A stretch of 64,000 nt of DNA. Origin: a bacterium. GTDB lineage: Bacteria > Actinomycetota > Thermoleophilia > Solirubrobacterales > Solirubrobacteraceae. The notes under the pieces were generated by a model. It saw only the letters and a program-made list of their open reading frames with translations, had not been told where the DNA came from and ran no database searches. A program made the position numbers and the translations under genes. The stretch is from positions 120,253 to 184,252 of the forward strand of contig JAJPKQ010000041.1 in assembly GCA_021323635.1 (NCBI GenBank), written 5' to 3'. Shown here piece by piece: positions 37,001 to 49,613 of this stretch; position 1 is the first letter of the stretch; the number at the start of each line of letters is the position of its first letter.

Positions 37001-39163
37001 CTTTGTCTGCAGTTCCCCCGCTGCCATTTCAAAGCCGCTGTCAAAGTAGGGCGCATACCCCGAGGCCTCCATGAAGAGCGCTTCCGGCGGGGAGAGGTAG
37101 CCGCAGAAGGGGTCTTCAAGCGAGCAGGTGAGCGCTTCAAAGCTCCCCGGGCCGCTCTGGGGCAGGCCAAAGCGCGGGTAGGTGAAGCGATCCGATGGCG
37201 TGGGCAGGCTCTCCCCTTCGGGGCCTACCAGGCGGATGTCGACGCTGCCCCCTTCGGGGTCCGGGGGCGCCGTTGCGATGATCGTGCCGCTCTGATTGCC
37301 TTCTTCGCCGTTGCCTTCGCTTGCCACATTTCCGCGGTGAAGCGCCACAACGTTCGCAAAGGGCGCGCGGCGCGAGCCAAAGTAGACTTCCTTGATCGGG
37401 CTGAACGCGGTGGCGAAGATCTTCACCTGCGTGCCCCCCCCATCGGGCCCTTCGGCGGGCGCGATCGCCTGGACTTCAGGCTGGGAGCGCGGGGTGAAGT
37501 CGCTCTGCAGCCAGGCGGGGCTGATCCCCAGCGCGCTTTCTGCGATCAGGGGGAGGGCATCGTTCTGGCTTCCGCCGGCGAAGGGCAGCGCCACGCGCAG
37601 GTGCCCGTGCGCGCCTTCTTCTGCTTCCCTTGGCTGCAGGCTCGCCTGCTTGCCGAAGAAGGTCACGCGCCTTACCCCGGCCAGGTTCTGCCCGGAGATC
37701 GTGAGCAGCTCCCCGCCCAGGTAGCTTCCTTCCCGCGGTGAGAGCGCTTCGATGATCGGCAGCCCGAAGACAAAGAGCGACGCTTCTTCTTCGGCGCTTG
37801 ACCCTTCGGGCCCTGCGAGGGTGAGGTGCGCTTCAAGGGCGCCTGAGAGCGCCGGCGCACGCACTTCAAGCCGCTGCGCCGAGAGCACCTTCAGCGCTTC
37901 GCCCGCGGCCCCCCCGAAGGAGGCGCCGGTGACCTCCGCGCTGCCCCCGCGCTCAAAGCCGTGCCCTTCGACCGTGATCGTCGTGCTCTGGCCAAGCGGG
38001 GCGCCGTGGCGGGAGAGCGCGGTGATCACCGGGCCGTAGTAGAGGGTGTCGGAGGGGCCGGGGACCGCGGCGGTCTGTGCTTCATGGCTCCCGCTGATGT
38101 AGTAGTAGAGCTGAACGGGGACTGCGCCCGGCGCGTGCGCCGGTGCCGTGACCTTGATTTCGCTCCGGCTCTGCGAGCTTGGCGTGAGCCTCTCCCCGCC
38201 GATCGACACCGCCGTGACGACCTTCCCCGCGCCGCTTTCAAAGCCGTGGCCGCGGATCGTGATCTGCTGGCCGCCTGAGCTTGGCAGTTCCGCGCCTTCG
38301 ATCGCTTCAATCGAGGGGCCGGCGAAGAGGCGCCCCGCCGCCGAGGGCGGGCTGGTGCCGCCGGCGCCGCGCACCACCACCGTGTCGACTTCGGGCTGGT
38401 TGGGATGACAGCGCTTTTCCGCGTGACTTACAACTTCAAAGCCACCGGCGCCAAGCACCGCATTGGGCAGCGTGCCTTCGAGGGTGCCGAGCGCGCTGCC
38501 CGCGTGTGGCGTGTAGGTGACGTTGCTGAGCGTGCGCTCGAAGTTAAAGCCGAATTCGCTGCCCTGCACGCAGCCTTCAAGCAGCACCACTTCATCGCTC
38601 GCTTCAAGGCCGATCCCTTCGACGGTGATCTTTTCGCCCGCCTGGGTGCCGGCGATTTCATCGCTCCCCCCCGGCCCCTTGACCGCCACGACCGTGGGGC
38701 CGTAGGTGAAGAGAGCGGGGGTGGCGGGTGTGGCCTTCTCTTCTTCTTCGAGGATCTGCGCTTCGCTGAGGCCCTTTTCTTCGCTCACCCCCGCGGGGGT
38801 GCGCACGCGCACCTGCACCGCGCCCGCGTTGTGCGCGGGCGCTTCGACTTCCACTTCGCCGTTTTCCAGATCGGCAAGGCGCGCTGCTTCGATCGGGGTG
38901 CCGTCTTCGAAGTGGCCGAAGTAGACGGCGCTTGCCTGCGCGAGGTTGCGCCCGCGGATCTTGATGCGCTCCCCGCCTGAGACCGCGCCGCGGTGGGCAG
39001 AGAGCGCTTCGATCACCGGCAGGCCCGCTTCGCTTGCCGTGGCGCCGCCCCCCAGGGCCAGAAGGGCGCAGAGGCAAGTTGAGGCAAGCAGCGCGCCCAA
39101 GGTGAAGCCATGCGCGCGCCGCAAAGCCTTGGACCGCGATCCCCTCTTGCTGTAGTGATCCAT
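34013..39163 (-). CDS. Giant exported IPT/TIG-repeat surface protein with Lys/Arg-rich C-terminus
   Basis: 1716 aa; many P.G..GGG..V.I.G..F repeats; C-term KAKPKAKRKAKKARAGRRRGARRRHARGARRRK. Confidence 0.85.
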   Translation of the reverse strand: MDHYSKRGSRSKALRRAHGFTLGALLASTCLCALLALGGGATASEAGLPVIEALSAHRGAVSGGERIKIRGRNLAQASAVYFGHFEDGTPIEAARLADLENGEVEVEAPAHNAGAVQVRVRTPAGVSEEKGLSEAQILEEEEKATPATPALFTYGPTVVAVKGPGGSDEIAGTQAGEKITVEGIGLEASDEVVLLEGCVQGSEFGFNFERTLSNVTYTPHAGSALGTLEGTLPNAVLGAGGFEVVSHAEKRCHPNQPEVDTVVVRGAGGTSPPSAAGRLFAGPSIEAIEGAELPSSGGQQITIRGHGFESGAGKVVTAVSIGGERLTPSSQSRSEIKVTAPAHAPGAVPVQLYYYISGSHEAQTAAVPGPSDTLYYGPVITALSRHGAPLGQSTTITVEGHGFERGGSAEVTGASFGGAAGEALKVLSAQRLEVRAPALSGALEAHLTLAGPEGSSAEEEASLFVFGLPIIEALSPREGSYLGGELLTISGQNLAGVRRVTFFGKQASLQPREAEEGAHGHLRVALPFAGGSQNDALPLIAESALGISPAWLQSDFTPRSQPEVQAIAPAEGPDGGGTQVKIFATAFSPIKEVYFGSRRAPFANVVALHRGNVASEGNGEEGNQSGTIIATAPPDPEGGSVDIRLVGPEGESLPTPSDRFTYPRFGLPQSGPGSFEALTCSLEDPFCGYLSPPEALFMEASGYAPYFDSGFEMAAGELQTKGGQHGRREPAGVLKSVREDLPAGLIFNPQAVPQCAVEKIEEATAHCPQSLIGFAYVAVQGPLGEAKRSGLSAGEQLNDDVAGIYNLKPRPPAAGEEAAPAEFGFVALEVHGAPEEVFIRGHLSWHREAAAEAGWGAAQALSGGDYHAYATVSEAPDLPTPVFLQRLVFFGNAGEDGLITEPSQCASALTYHLRLESYGYNEANYTANHTLTGQESVPPGTLPQVYRAASESADAAGAAPLSGCSSAGAAPFSPAVALQSSSASAGAPNGATIEVSVPQGLKGRASADAKVVSVTMPEGMSVNPSEANGLEACSDEEEGIEESGARAVVLGSSKMIESHGEEVESPPPPPRCKPSSKIGSFAIETPDLPAPRCTEKAKTSLAQCPSPAERTYPLEGSIYVAAPTSDEPQSGNEYRIFLDAEAPQYGVSVRQIGHIAANPQTGRLTTTVESPQVPFADAIVRLQAGAKAALANPLRCEAQSALQSLITPYGSSEGPPAASPSAPFALAGCPFAVPFAPTQQSALSDPQAGAQSAFTLTFGRPAEDQYLQAIKTTLPPGLVGAIAAVPVLCSEAQARALACPPESQVGSVRAASGAGALLGAESPFGSKSLLTLGGSVYLTGPIHEGAQSSPFGLAIVVDAEHVGPYDFGKILTIAQISINPETAQVTTTSSVPTIVSGAPVRLRALEVSLNRPSFMRNATSCAAAQIQSLLTGTETLPAGEGAKASLATPYTPANCAALAFDPSFSATTQAKTSRLEGAALTVKVAQRPGEADLRRVDVQLPVALPSRLSTLQHACTEAQFAADPAACPPQSFVGTATAITPLLKSPLSGPAILVSHGGAQFPDLEFLLEGEGVKVTLDGKTQIKDGITYSKFESIPDTPISSFETVLPEGPHSILAANGSLCTTTKSVRRIVYRRRHGRIVRRRLRVTLHVPRTLQMPTTLESQSGVLINRTTKIEVQGCTAAKAKPKAKRKAKKARAGRRRGARRRHARGARRRK

Positions 39164-39268
39164 CTCTGACCCGAGCGAGACCCTATCACACTTCGCGGGA
39201 GGGTGTCACCTGCAGGCGCCGGGGCCGCCGCGGCGGCCCCGGCCCTCCTGCCTGCAGGGAGCCTCTTG

Positions 39269-40159
39269 CTAGTGGACCGTGATCAGTTCCTGGCCTTCAA
39301 AGCCGAGGATCTTGACGGATCCGTAGGTGTAGCCCTTCACTTCGCGGTTCTTCTTGTAGTAGAGCGCCGGTTCTTCGGACCTTGCCCCTTCGAATTCCCA
39401 CGTCGAGGGCGAGAGGCCGTTGGCAAGCCCGTTGACGGCCTTGGGGTTGTTGTGCCCTTCAAAGGGCAGGTCGAGACCCAGCTGCGGCACGATGATCTGC
39501 ACGCGAATGCACCCCGGTGGAACGTGTTCGCTGGTGCTGAGATGCGCCGCTTCGCAGCTCTTGCCTTCTTCGCTGGGGATGCCGATCTTCACGTGGTAGT
39601 TGCCGGTCCCTTCTTCGACCAGTTCGGCGTTCCAGGGCAGCGTCAGGTTTTCACGGCTGACCTTGGTGATGACCTTTCTTTCTTCGGTTGCGTGTTCCTT
39701 GGCGCGGCATTCGGCAAGCGTTTCTGAGGGGTTGATGCAGATCAGCGCTTCCTGCAGGCTCTCGACCAGTTCCGGTTCGGCGGTCGCCCACGCCAGCACG
39801 TTTTCCTTCGTTTCGCCCTTTTCAACGTATCGGCACTTGGCGCTCAGTTCGGGGTGTTCGGTGGTCGGGTCATGGCCGCTTGCCCACCAGACCAGGATCT
39901 GCCCCTTGGGGTTGGTGCCGGAGGTCGGGTTTTCCGAGTAGCCGAAGCCGACGTTGACGCATTCGATCGTCGTCAACAGCGGTGCCGTCGATTCAAGCTC
40001 GATCTGCCCGTAGCCGACGTTGGGGACCTGAGCCCCGGCTTCAACCAGCCTGTTGTTCTTGTAGATCTTCAGCGCCGCCTGCGAGGTGGCCGGCAGCGCA
40101 AAGAGCGCCGCCATCGCCACCAGCGTGGCCACGCCTGCTCGATGCTTGTGCGCGATCAT
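39269..40159 (-). CDS. Exported protein of the GQELITVH family
   Basis: Signal peptide; YKNNRLVEAG; VWWASGHDPTTEHPE; GLANGLSPSTWEFEG; ends GFEGQELITVH; paralogue of 32976 gene. Confidence 0.78.
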   Translation of the reverse strand: MIAHKHRAGVATLVAMAALFALPATSQAALKIYKNNRLVEAGAQVPNVGYGQIELESTAPLLTTIECVNVGFGYSENPTSGTNPKGQILVWWASGHDPTTEHPELSAKCRYVEKGETKENVLAWATAEPELVESLQEALICINPSETLAECRAKEHATEERKVITKVSRENLTLPWNAELVEEGTGNYHVKIGIPSEEGKSCEAAHLSTSEHVPPGCIRVQIIVPQLGLDLPFEGHNNPKAVNGLANGLSPSTWEFEGARSEEPALYYKKNREVKGYTYGSVKILGFEGQELITVH

Positions 40160-40285
40160 TGCGATCTATATCTCCTTCCCTTGTACGTTGTCTGTTTGTG
40201 GGTCCGGTACAGCCCAGCCGCCGACAGGAGCACTGGCTGTGATCGTGCACAGCCGCGCAAGCCTCCGCCAGCCATTTACGCAGCC

Positions 40286-40314
40286 ATTATACATTTGCTC
40301 GCAGCCGTTGTCAA
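40286..40314 (-). promoter_or_regulatory. Perfect-consensus promoter TTGACA-N17-TATAAT
   Basis: Plus strand attata (40286) and tgtcaa (40309), spacing 17. Confidence 0.8.
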
Positions 40315-40331
40315 ACGGGTAGCCATCAGGG

Positions 40332-41372
40332 TCACTTGCCCGTGATCGCGTAGGTCCCCTGCGCGCGCACGTAGCTCTGAGGCGCGAGTGCCGGTTCGTC
40401 TTCCTTTGCTTCAAAGGACAGGAGCGCACCGTCGGCCGTGACACCGGGGCCGCCGGTGCCCGAGCCTTCCGTGGGGTTGGAGATCCCGTGCAAGGCGACC
40501 GCGGCCCCTGTTTCGGTTGTTATTTCTTCATGCCCGGCGTAGACGCAGAGGTAGCCGGGCTTCGCCTTCGGTTCTTCAAGGATCGCAGGATCGGGCACTT
40601 CCGTAGATTCAATACAGCCGACTTCGTGGGCTGTGCCGGCCTCGATTTCCGCGACCTTCGCCGCTTTCACGTAGACCTCTTTGAAGGCCGCCGCTTCTGT
40701 GATTGGCGTCACAAAGGAGATCGCTGCCACGGCGTAACTCGGAGGCTGCAAGATACGTGCCGGGCTGTAGACGGCCCACAGGCCCCGCTCCGTTTCCCCG
40801 CTGGCTAAAGTCGCCGGCAGCACCGCGCCGGTCGCGCCCGTTGCCGCCTTGCCGGTCGGCCCGGTCGGGCCGGTCGGGCCGGTCGGGCCGAGCGCGCCTT
40901 CGCCCGTCGGCCCCGTCGCCCCGGTGGCACCGGCGGGCCCGGTGAGACCCGCCGCGCCGCTCGGGCCCCGCGCCCCCGCTGAACCTGCGGGGCCGGTGGC
41001 CCCGGTTACGCCGGCGGGACCCCGCGCGCCGGTCGCTCCGGTGGCGCCGGTGGGGCCGGTCTGACCGACGCCGCCCTGCGGACCCTGCGCGCCGCCTTCG
41101 CCCGCCGGCCCCTGAGGCCCGGTGGCACCTGCTGCGCCGCTCGGGCCAGTTGCCCCCCGCACGCCGAGCGGGCCGGCTAGACCCCACGAGAGCGCGCGAT
41201 AGCCGCGCGGGCAGCGGCCCACGCGCACCCTGAGCACACCGGTGTGCCGATTGGTGCAGGCGTGGACGACGCCGGCAGCGCCGGCCGGGAGCGCAGGCAG
41301 TGAGACAGCGGCAGCCACCGCAGCCACGGCGACGGCCGCAAGAGACCCCCCAAAGGTGCGTGCTGCGCGCAT
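40332..41372 (-). CDS. Collagen-like GXT protein with C-terminal head domain
   Basis: [36 protein letters not shown] then GXY repeats; ATG overlaps the stop of the upstream gene by 1 nt (TGATG). Confidence 0.85.
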   Translation of the reverse strand: MRAARTFGGSLAAVAVAAVAAAVSLPALPAGAAGVVHACTNRHTGVLRVRVGRCPRGYRALSWGLAGPLGVRGATGPSGAAGATGPQGPAGEGGAQGPQGGVGQTGPTGATGATGARGPAGVTGATGPAGSAGARGPSGAAGLTGPAGATGATGPTGEGALGPTGPTGPTGPTGKAATGATGAVLPATLASGETERGLWAVYSPARILQPPSYAVAAISFVTPITEAAAFKEVYVKAAKVAEIEAGTAHEVGCIESTEVPDPAILEEPKAKPGYLCVYAGHEEITTETGAAVALHGISNPTEGSGTGGPGVTADGALLSFEAKEDEPALAPQSYVRAQGTYAITGK

Positions 41373-42385
41373 CAGCCGCTCACCGCCCATGTGCCGGCGT
41401 AGTCGGGTCGTCCTTCGTTCTTGGTGCTTTCAAATTTGACCAGCGCTCCCTGCGCTGATGAGCCGCCAGCTCCAGCCGGCGTCTCGATCGCCTTCAGCTT
41501 CATGTCCAACGGCGATTCCACCCCGACGTACACGCACAGATACCCCGCCGCGGCCTTGGGCGCCTTTGCCGTGCCGCCTTCACAGGCGACCGGGCCGCTC
41601 TGGCCACGAGGAACGTAGACGACGTGTTCGGAGTCCAGCGGCGCGCTGAGCGGCACCGAAAAGCTGATCACAGCGACCGCGTTGCCACCGGCGCTCACTT
41701 CAGAGGCTGAGAATGCCTGCCAGACCCCCGTCTCCGTCTCGCCGGGTGCAAGCGTCGCCTCGCCGCCCCCGCTTGGGAAGAGCGTGCCGGTCGCCCCTGT
41801 GGCCCCGTGTTCGCCGGTGACGCCGGTCGGACCGGTCGGCCCCGTGGGCCCGGTCAGTCCGGTCGCGCCGACGCCCGCCGGCCCGGTTTCGCCGGTGGCA
41901 CCAGTCGGCCCGCTCGGACCGGTGGCGCCGGCGCCGCCAGTTGCCCCGGTCGCACCGGCCACGGCGCTGGCTGGGCCGTGTGCGCCTGGCGGGCCGGCCG
42001 CGCCAGTCGCCCCTGTAACGCCGGCAGCGCCTTCGGCGCCGCGCGCACCCGTTTCTCCGGTGACACCAACCGGCCCCTGTGCGCCGGGTCCGCCCGGCGC
42101 ACCCGCTGGTCCCTGAGCGCCCTGTGCCCCGGTGGCGCCGGTGGCGCCGCGTGGCCCGACCGTCGCCGCGCGCAGCCAGGAGATCGCCCCCTCACCGCGC
42201 CCGCAGCGCCCGTGCGCGATGCGCAGCACGCCACTGCGGTGGTTGAAGCAGGCGTGAATGACCCCGGTGCGCGCCCTGCCACGCAGGCCACTGCGCGCCT
42301 GAGCGAGCGTGCCTGTCCCGAGCAGGCCTGCGCCAAGCGTCAGAACAGCGGCCGTGCCGGCAACGATCCGCCTCGCCACCATCAT
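41372..42385 (-). CDS. Collagen-like GXT protein with C-terminal head domain
   Basis: [32 protein letters not shown] then GATGATG repeats. Confidence 0.85.
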   Translation of the reverse strand: MMVARRIVAGTAAVLTLGAGLLGTGTLAQARSGLRGRARTGVIHACFNHRSGVLRIAHGRCGRGEGAISWLRAATVGPRGATGATGAQGAQGPAGAPGGPGAQGPVGVTGETGARGAEGAAGVTGATGAAGPPGAHGPASAVAGATGATGGAGATGPSGPTGATGETGPAGVGATGLTGPTGPTGPTGVTGEHGATGATGTLFPSGGGEATLAPGETETGVWQAFSASEVSAGGNAVAVISFSVPLSAPLDSEHVVYVPRGQSGPVACEGGTAKAPKAAAGYLCVYVGVESPLDMKLKAIETPAGAGGSSAQGALVKFESTKNEGRPDYAGTWAVSG

Positions 42386-43419
42386 GGCGCGCTCACCGCC
42401 CAGCTTCCCGAGACGTTGATCTTGGCGCCGGGGGACTCGGGACCGAAAACGATCACCGCGCCCTCGCGCGAGCTCTTGCCGGCTTCGCCGGCTGCGTTCT
42501 GCACCGCATCAAAAGCAGCGCCGCTGAGCGCTTCGGCCGCCGTAAAGATGCACAGGTACCCCGCCTGGGCGCGCGGTGCCGCTGCGCTGCCGCCCGCGCA
42601 GGGCCCAGACGCCGGCGTCGATTCGCTTGCCTTCAGGTAGACGACATGGCCTGCTTCGGTGATCGCCGCAGCCAGCGGGACGGGGAAGCTGATCTGCGCA
42701 GCTGCGAAATACCCTTCCGTTTCGCTTGCTTCAAACAGGTGAGGTTCGCTCACTATTGCCCAGGTGCCCGTCTCCGTTCCTTCCGCGCTGACGCTGGCAG
42801 GCAGCGCTGTCGCGCTCGCCCCGGTCGGCCCGGTCGTGCCTTCGGGCACGACGCCTCCCGGACCGCTCGGCCCGGTCGGGCCGGTCGCCCCTACTGTGCC
42901 GGTGCCGCGCGCGCCCGTGGCCCCGGTCACGCCGACAGCACCCGTCGGACCGGTGGGACCGGTGGGACCGGTGGGACCGGTGGGACCGGCTTCCCCGGTG
43001 GCGCCGGTGGCGCCGGTGGGACCGGTCGGGCCCACGACACCTGGGACACCCGTGGGACCGGTGGCGCCCACCACTCCCGCAGGGCCATGTGATCCTGTTG
43101 CACCGGCAGCACCGACGGAGCCGATCACGCCAAGCGGCCCCGGGGCGCCCGCAGGGCCGCTTGCCCCCGGCGGGCCGGCGGCGCCACGCACGCGCCAGCT
43201 GATCGCGGCGCTGCCGTGTGGGCAGCGCCCGCCGCGAGCCAGCCGCAGCAGCCCGCTCTTGCGACTCATGCAGGCGTGAATCACCGATCCCTGCGCGGCG
43301 GCACGCACGCCTGGCGCAAGACGCTGCGCCTGCGCGCCCTGCGCGCATAGGCCTGTCAGCGCTCCTGCAGCCAGCGCGCCGACCAACAGCTTATTCCCCT
43401 CTACATATCCAAGCATCAT
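42382..43419 (-). CDS. Collagen-like GXT protein with C-terminal head domain
   Basis: [34 protein letters not shown] then GPTGPTG repeats; start [10 protein letters not shown] after GGAGAG. Confidence 0.85.
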   Translation of the reverse strand: MMLGYVEGNKLLVGALAAGALTGLCAQGAQAQRLAPGVRAAAQGSVIHACMSRKSGLLRLARGGRCPHGSAAISWRVRGAAGPPGASGPAGAPGPLGVIGSVGAAGATGSHGPAGVVGATGPTGVPGVVGPTGPTGATGATGEAGPTGPTGPTGPTGPTGAVGVTGATGARGTGTVGATGPTGPSGPGGVVPEGTTGPTGASATALPASVSAEGTETGTWAIVSEPHLFEASETEGYFAAAQISFPVPLAAAITEAGHVVYLKASESTPASGPCAGGSAAAPRAQAGYLCIFTAAEALSGAAFDAVQNAAGEAGKSSREGAVIVFGPESPGAKINVSGSWAVSAP

Positions 43420-43513
43420 CTCTCCTCGCCGTAGAGTAGCACAGATCCCCATAGGCTCGCTCGCGCTCGTCGTTCCTGTGCATAGCGCCGCGCAAATTGC
43501 GGCCCTTAACGCA

Positions 43514-43544
43514 AGAGCGACCCGGGCGCTGCCCGGGTCGCTCT
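43514..43544 (-). terminator. Hairpin terminator after collagen-like gene
   Basis: agagcgacccgggc-gct-gcccgggtcgctct 14-bp stem. Confidence 0.65.
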
Positions 43545-43576
43545 CTCTCCGAAGCCTTTGGCTTACGCCGTCAGGC

Positions 43577-46799
<3,223 letters not shown>

Positions 46800-46954
46800 G
46801 AGCCGGATGCAAGCGGCGCAGATCGGGCCCTGCCAAGCGCTTGTGGCGCGGCGCGCCGCGCCCCTGTATCCTTGGCGAGATGAGGTGCAGGCAGTTCGGC
46901 GCAGAGCCCGCGGGCGCTGCGCCCCAAACCAGAGAATCGGGAGGTCAGAGGCAG

Positions 46955-47380
46955 ATGGAGAGCATTGGCAAGCAGACGCGCCCAGGCGGCGGTCGCGGGG
47001 CGCAAGGCAGGGCGCTGGGCCCCCAGCGCCTGGGTCGCGCAGCGGCGGCCGGCGGGGCGGCGCTTGCTGCGGCGGCGCTGATCGCAGCCTGCGGCGGATC
47101 AGGCAGCGCAAGCGGCTCGAGCGGATCGGCAAGCGGCGGCGGCGGCAAGCACCTCGACGTCGCGCGCGTCGAGCTCTCGATCGAACAGAGCATCTTCCGC
47201 GAGAAGCACATGACCGCGCGGGTGACCTGCCCCAGCGACGTCGAACAGCGCGCCGGCAACACCTTCACCTGCTATGCCACCGGCACGGTGGTCGGCAAGA
47301 ACGGGCGGCGCGAATCCTTCCGCACCCCCTTCATCGTCGAACAGCAGAACAACAGCGGCTACGTCTACTACCATTCCTAG
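46955..47380 (+). CDS. DUF4333-like lipoprotein
   Basis: Lipobox AALIAACGG; MTARVTCPSDVEQRAGNTFTCYATGTV. Confidence 0.75.
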   Translation: MESIGKQTRPGGGRGAQGRALGPQRLGRAAAAGGAALAAAALIAACGGSGSASGSSGSASGGGGKHLDVARVELSIEQSIFREKHMTARVTCPSDVEQRAGNTFTCYATGTVVGKNGRRESFRTPFIVEQQNNSGYVYYHS

Positions 47381-47485
47381 TGCGCCGCGGGCCAGACGCC
47401 CGGGCGACTGGAGCAGCAGGCAGCGCGCCAGGAGGACGCGGGGTCGGGCGGACGCAGGAGCCGCCGGCCCCGGGCGCGCCTGCCC

Positions 47486-48088
47486 CTACCCCTCGCTGTA
47501 GCTGAAGCTGAGGCTCTCGGCGACCTCCGCGAGCGTCGGCGCCATCGCGTCGCGACGGGAGACGGTCAGCCGTTCTGCCGGCAGCGGCCAGCGCACCGCG
47601 ATGTCGGGGTCGTCAAAGGCGATCGTGCGTTCCAGCGCCTCGTCGAAGTAGCCGCTCTGCAGGTAGACGACGTCGGCGATGGCGCTTGTGACGCAGAAGC
47701 CGTGAGCGAAGCCGACCGGGCAGTAGAGCATGTGCATCGACTCCTCGTCGAGATTGAACCCCTCCCACTGCCCGAAGGTCGGCGAGCCCCGGCGCAGGTC
47801 GACGACGACGTCAAAGATCGCGCCGCGCGCGCAGCGCACGAGCTTGGCGATGCCCGCGCCCTCCTGATAGTGCAGGCCGCGCACGACCCCTTCGCGCGAG
47901 CGGGAGTGGTTGTGCTGGACCATCTCCTGCGCGACGCCCAGCGCCGCCAGCTGATCGCGACGGTAGGTCTCGCAGAAGAAGCCGCGCTGATCTGAGTGCT
48001 TGCTCAGGGCAAGCAGGATCGGCCCCTGCAGGCGCGTCGCCAGTCTCTCCATCGCCGTAGGGATACCAGCTTGCGGGCGCCGCTGCAT
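47486..48088 (-). CDS. dTDP-4-dehydrorhamnose 3,5-epimerase family protein
   Basis: DQRGFFCETYR, QHNHSRSREGVVRGLHYQ, VDLRRGSPTFGQW, PVGFAHGFCV. Confidence 0.88.
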   Translation of the reverse strand: MQRRPQAGIPTAMERLATRLQGPILLALSKHSDQRGFFCETYRRDQLAALGVAQEMVQHNHSRSREGVVRGLHYQEGAGIAKLVRCARGAIFDVVVDLRRGSPTFGQWEGFNLDEESMHMLYCPVGFAHGFCVTSAIADVVYLQSGYFDEALERTIAFDDPDIAVRWPLPAERLTVSRRDAMAPTLAEVAESLSFSYSEG

Positions 48089-49132
48089 TCAGCGCGCACG
48101 CGCGCGCGCGCCAAGCAGCCGATAGGGCAGCCAGAGCGCGTTGAGCGCGGCGGGGCCGGGCGGCGGCAACAGCGCCGAGTCCAGGCGCAGCGCGAAGCGC
48201 CCGATCAGCTCGCGATCGGCGCGCCTGCGCAGCGCCGCCAGCTGGCGCCTGCGGGCGCGCAGCGAGCCGCGCATCGCCAGCAGCGAGCGATAGGCGCCGA
48301 GCTTTGCCGGCAGCCAGCCGCCGAGCGCCGCGACCGCCAGCAGGCCGAGCTCCGTCGCCGCCAGCGCCGGCGCCAGCGCAAGCAGCGTGCGCGCTTCGTA
48401 GTTTGAGAGCACGCAGGCCAGGCGGTTGCGCTCCAAGAGCAGCCACTTGCGCTGCCCGTGGCGGGCGAACTCGTAGTCGTGGCGGGCGCAGGCGCGCGGG
48501 CAGAAGAGCACCTGGAAGCCGGCGATCAGCAGCCGCCAGGCCAGGTCCACGTCCTCGTAGTAGAGGAAGAGCTCCTCGCGCATCCCTCCCACCAGCGCAA
48601 AGGCCGAGCGGCGGATCAGGCAGCAGGCGCCGGAGACCACCGCGACCGCGCGCGGGTCGCCCAGCTCGCGCTCTGCGCCGTAGCCGCCCGCCGGCGAGAT
48701 GCCCGAGGGGTGCAGCGGGTTTGCGCCCGCGTTGACGCGCTCGCTCTCGCCCAGCAGGATCTGCGCGCCCGCCAGCGCCACCTGCGGGTCGCTCATCGCC
48801 GCCAGCAGCTCCGCGAGGCACCCCGGCTCGGCACGGGCATCGGGGTTGATGCAGAGCACGTGCTCGCCCGCCGCCGCCGCCACGGCGCGGTTGACCGCGG
48901 CCGGGTAGCCGACGTTGCGCCCCTCGCCTATCACGCGCACCTCCCGCTCGCCGGCAAGCGCCGCTGCCAGCGGCGGGGCGCCGCCGTTGTCGACCACGAT
49001 CAGCTCCCGCGGCGGCACGCTCTGCGCGCGCAGGCTTGCGATCGTGCCGCGCAGCTGCTCAGGCTCGCAGCCGTAGGCGACGATCACCGCGCTGACCGAG
49101 GCGGCCGGCCGCCGCTCAGGGGGAGTGCCCAC
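48089..49132 (-). CDS. GT2 family glycosyltransferase (rhamnosyltransferase-like)
   Basis: VSAVIVAYGCEPEQLRGTIASLRAQ; NPDARAEPGCL; FLYYEDVDLAWRL; GTG start overlapping DUF2304 stop. Confidence 0.85.
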   Translation of the reverse strand: MGTPPERRPAASVSAVIVAYGCEPEQLRGTIASLRAQSVPPRELIVVDNGGAPPLAAALAGEREVRVIGEGRNVGYPAAVNRAVAAAAGEHVLCINPDARAEPGCLAELLAAMSDPQVALAGAQILLGESERVNAGANPLHPSGISPAGGYGAERELGDPRAVAVVSGACCLIRRSAFALVGGMREELFLYYEDVDLAWRLLIAGFQVLFCPRACARHDYEFARHGQRKWLLLERNRLACVLSNYEARTLLALAPALAATELGLLAVAALGGWLPAKLGAYRSLLAMRGSLRARRRQLAALRRRADRELIGRFALRLDSALLPPPGPAALNALWLPYRLLGARARAR

Positions 49133-49613
49133 CGGCAAGCTCCTCGGCGGGGCGCCCCTGCGCGTCGGCCGCCGCCGCGGCGGGGGGCTGCGCGTGCGCC
49201 TGCTCGCGCTCGCGCCGGTGCTCCTCAAGCATCGTGCGCAGCAGCGCGACGCGCTGGGCAAGCTGCTTGTTCTGGTCGGCGAGGCGCGAGACCGTTGTCG
49301 AGAAGTGCACCAGCATCACGATCACGAACAGGAAAGCGATCGCAAAGAGCGCGGAGGGGGCGTAGTAGATGCCAACGGCGTGAGCGAGCGTCGTCAGCAG
49401 TCCCTGCCAGAGCCCGAGCACAAGCACGATCGCGCCCGCCAAAAGCCACAGCAGCGCGTAGCGCTCCATCAGCCGCTTGCGGCGGACCAGCTCGAAGATG
49501 AAGGCGCAGACAAGCAGCGCGACAAGCACCACCTCGACGCGCTGGCTGATGGGCGGCGCAAGGTGCGTGCTGCGGCCCACAGGCGCAATCGCGGCCAGCC
49601 CAGGAGCGCTCAC
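49116..49613 (-). CDS. DUF2304 membrane protein
   Basis: RRKRLMERYALLWLLAGAIVLVLGLW. Confidence 0.8.
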   Translation of the reverse strand: MSAPGLAAIAPVGRSTHLAPPISQRVEVVLVALLVCAFIFELVRRKRLMERYALLWLLAGAIVLVLGLWQGLLTTLAHAVGIYYAPSALFAIAFLFVIVMLVHFSTTVSRLADQNKQLAQRVALLRTMLEEHRREREQAHAQPPAAAAADAQGRPAEELAGGHSP

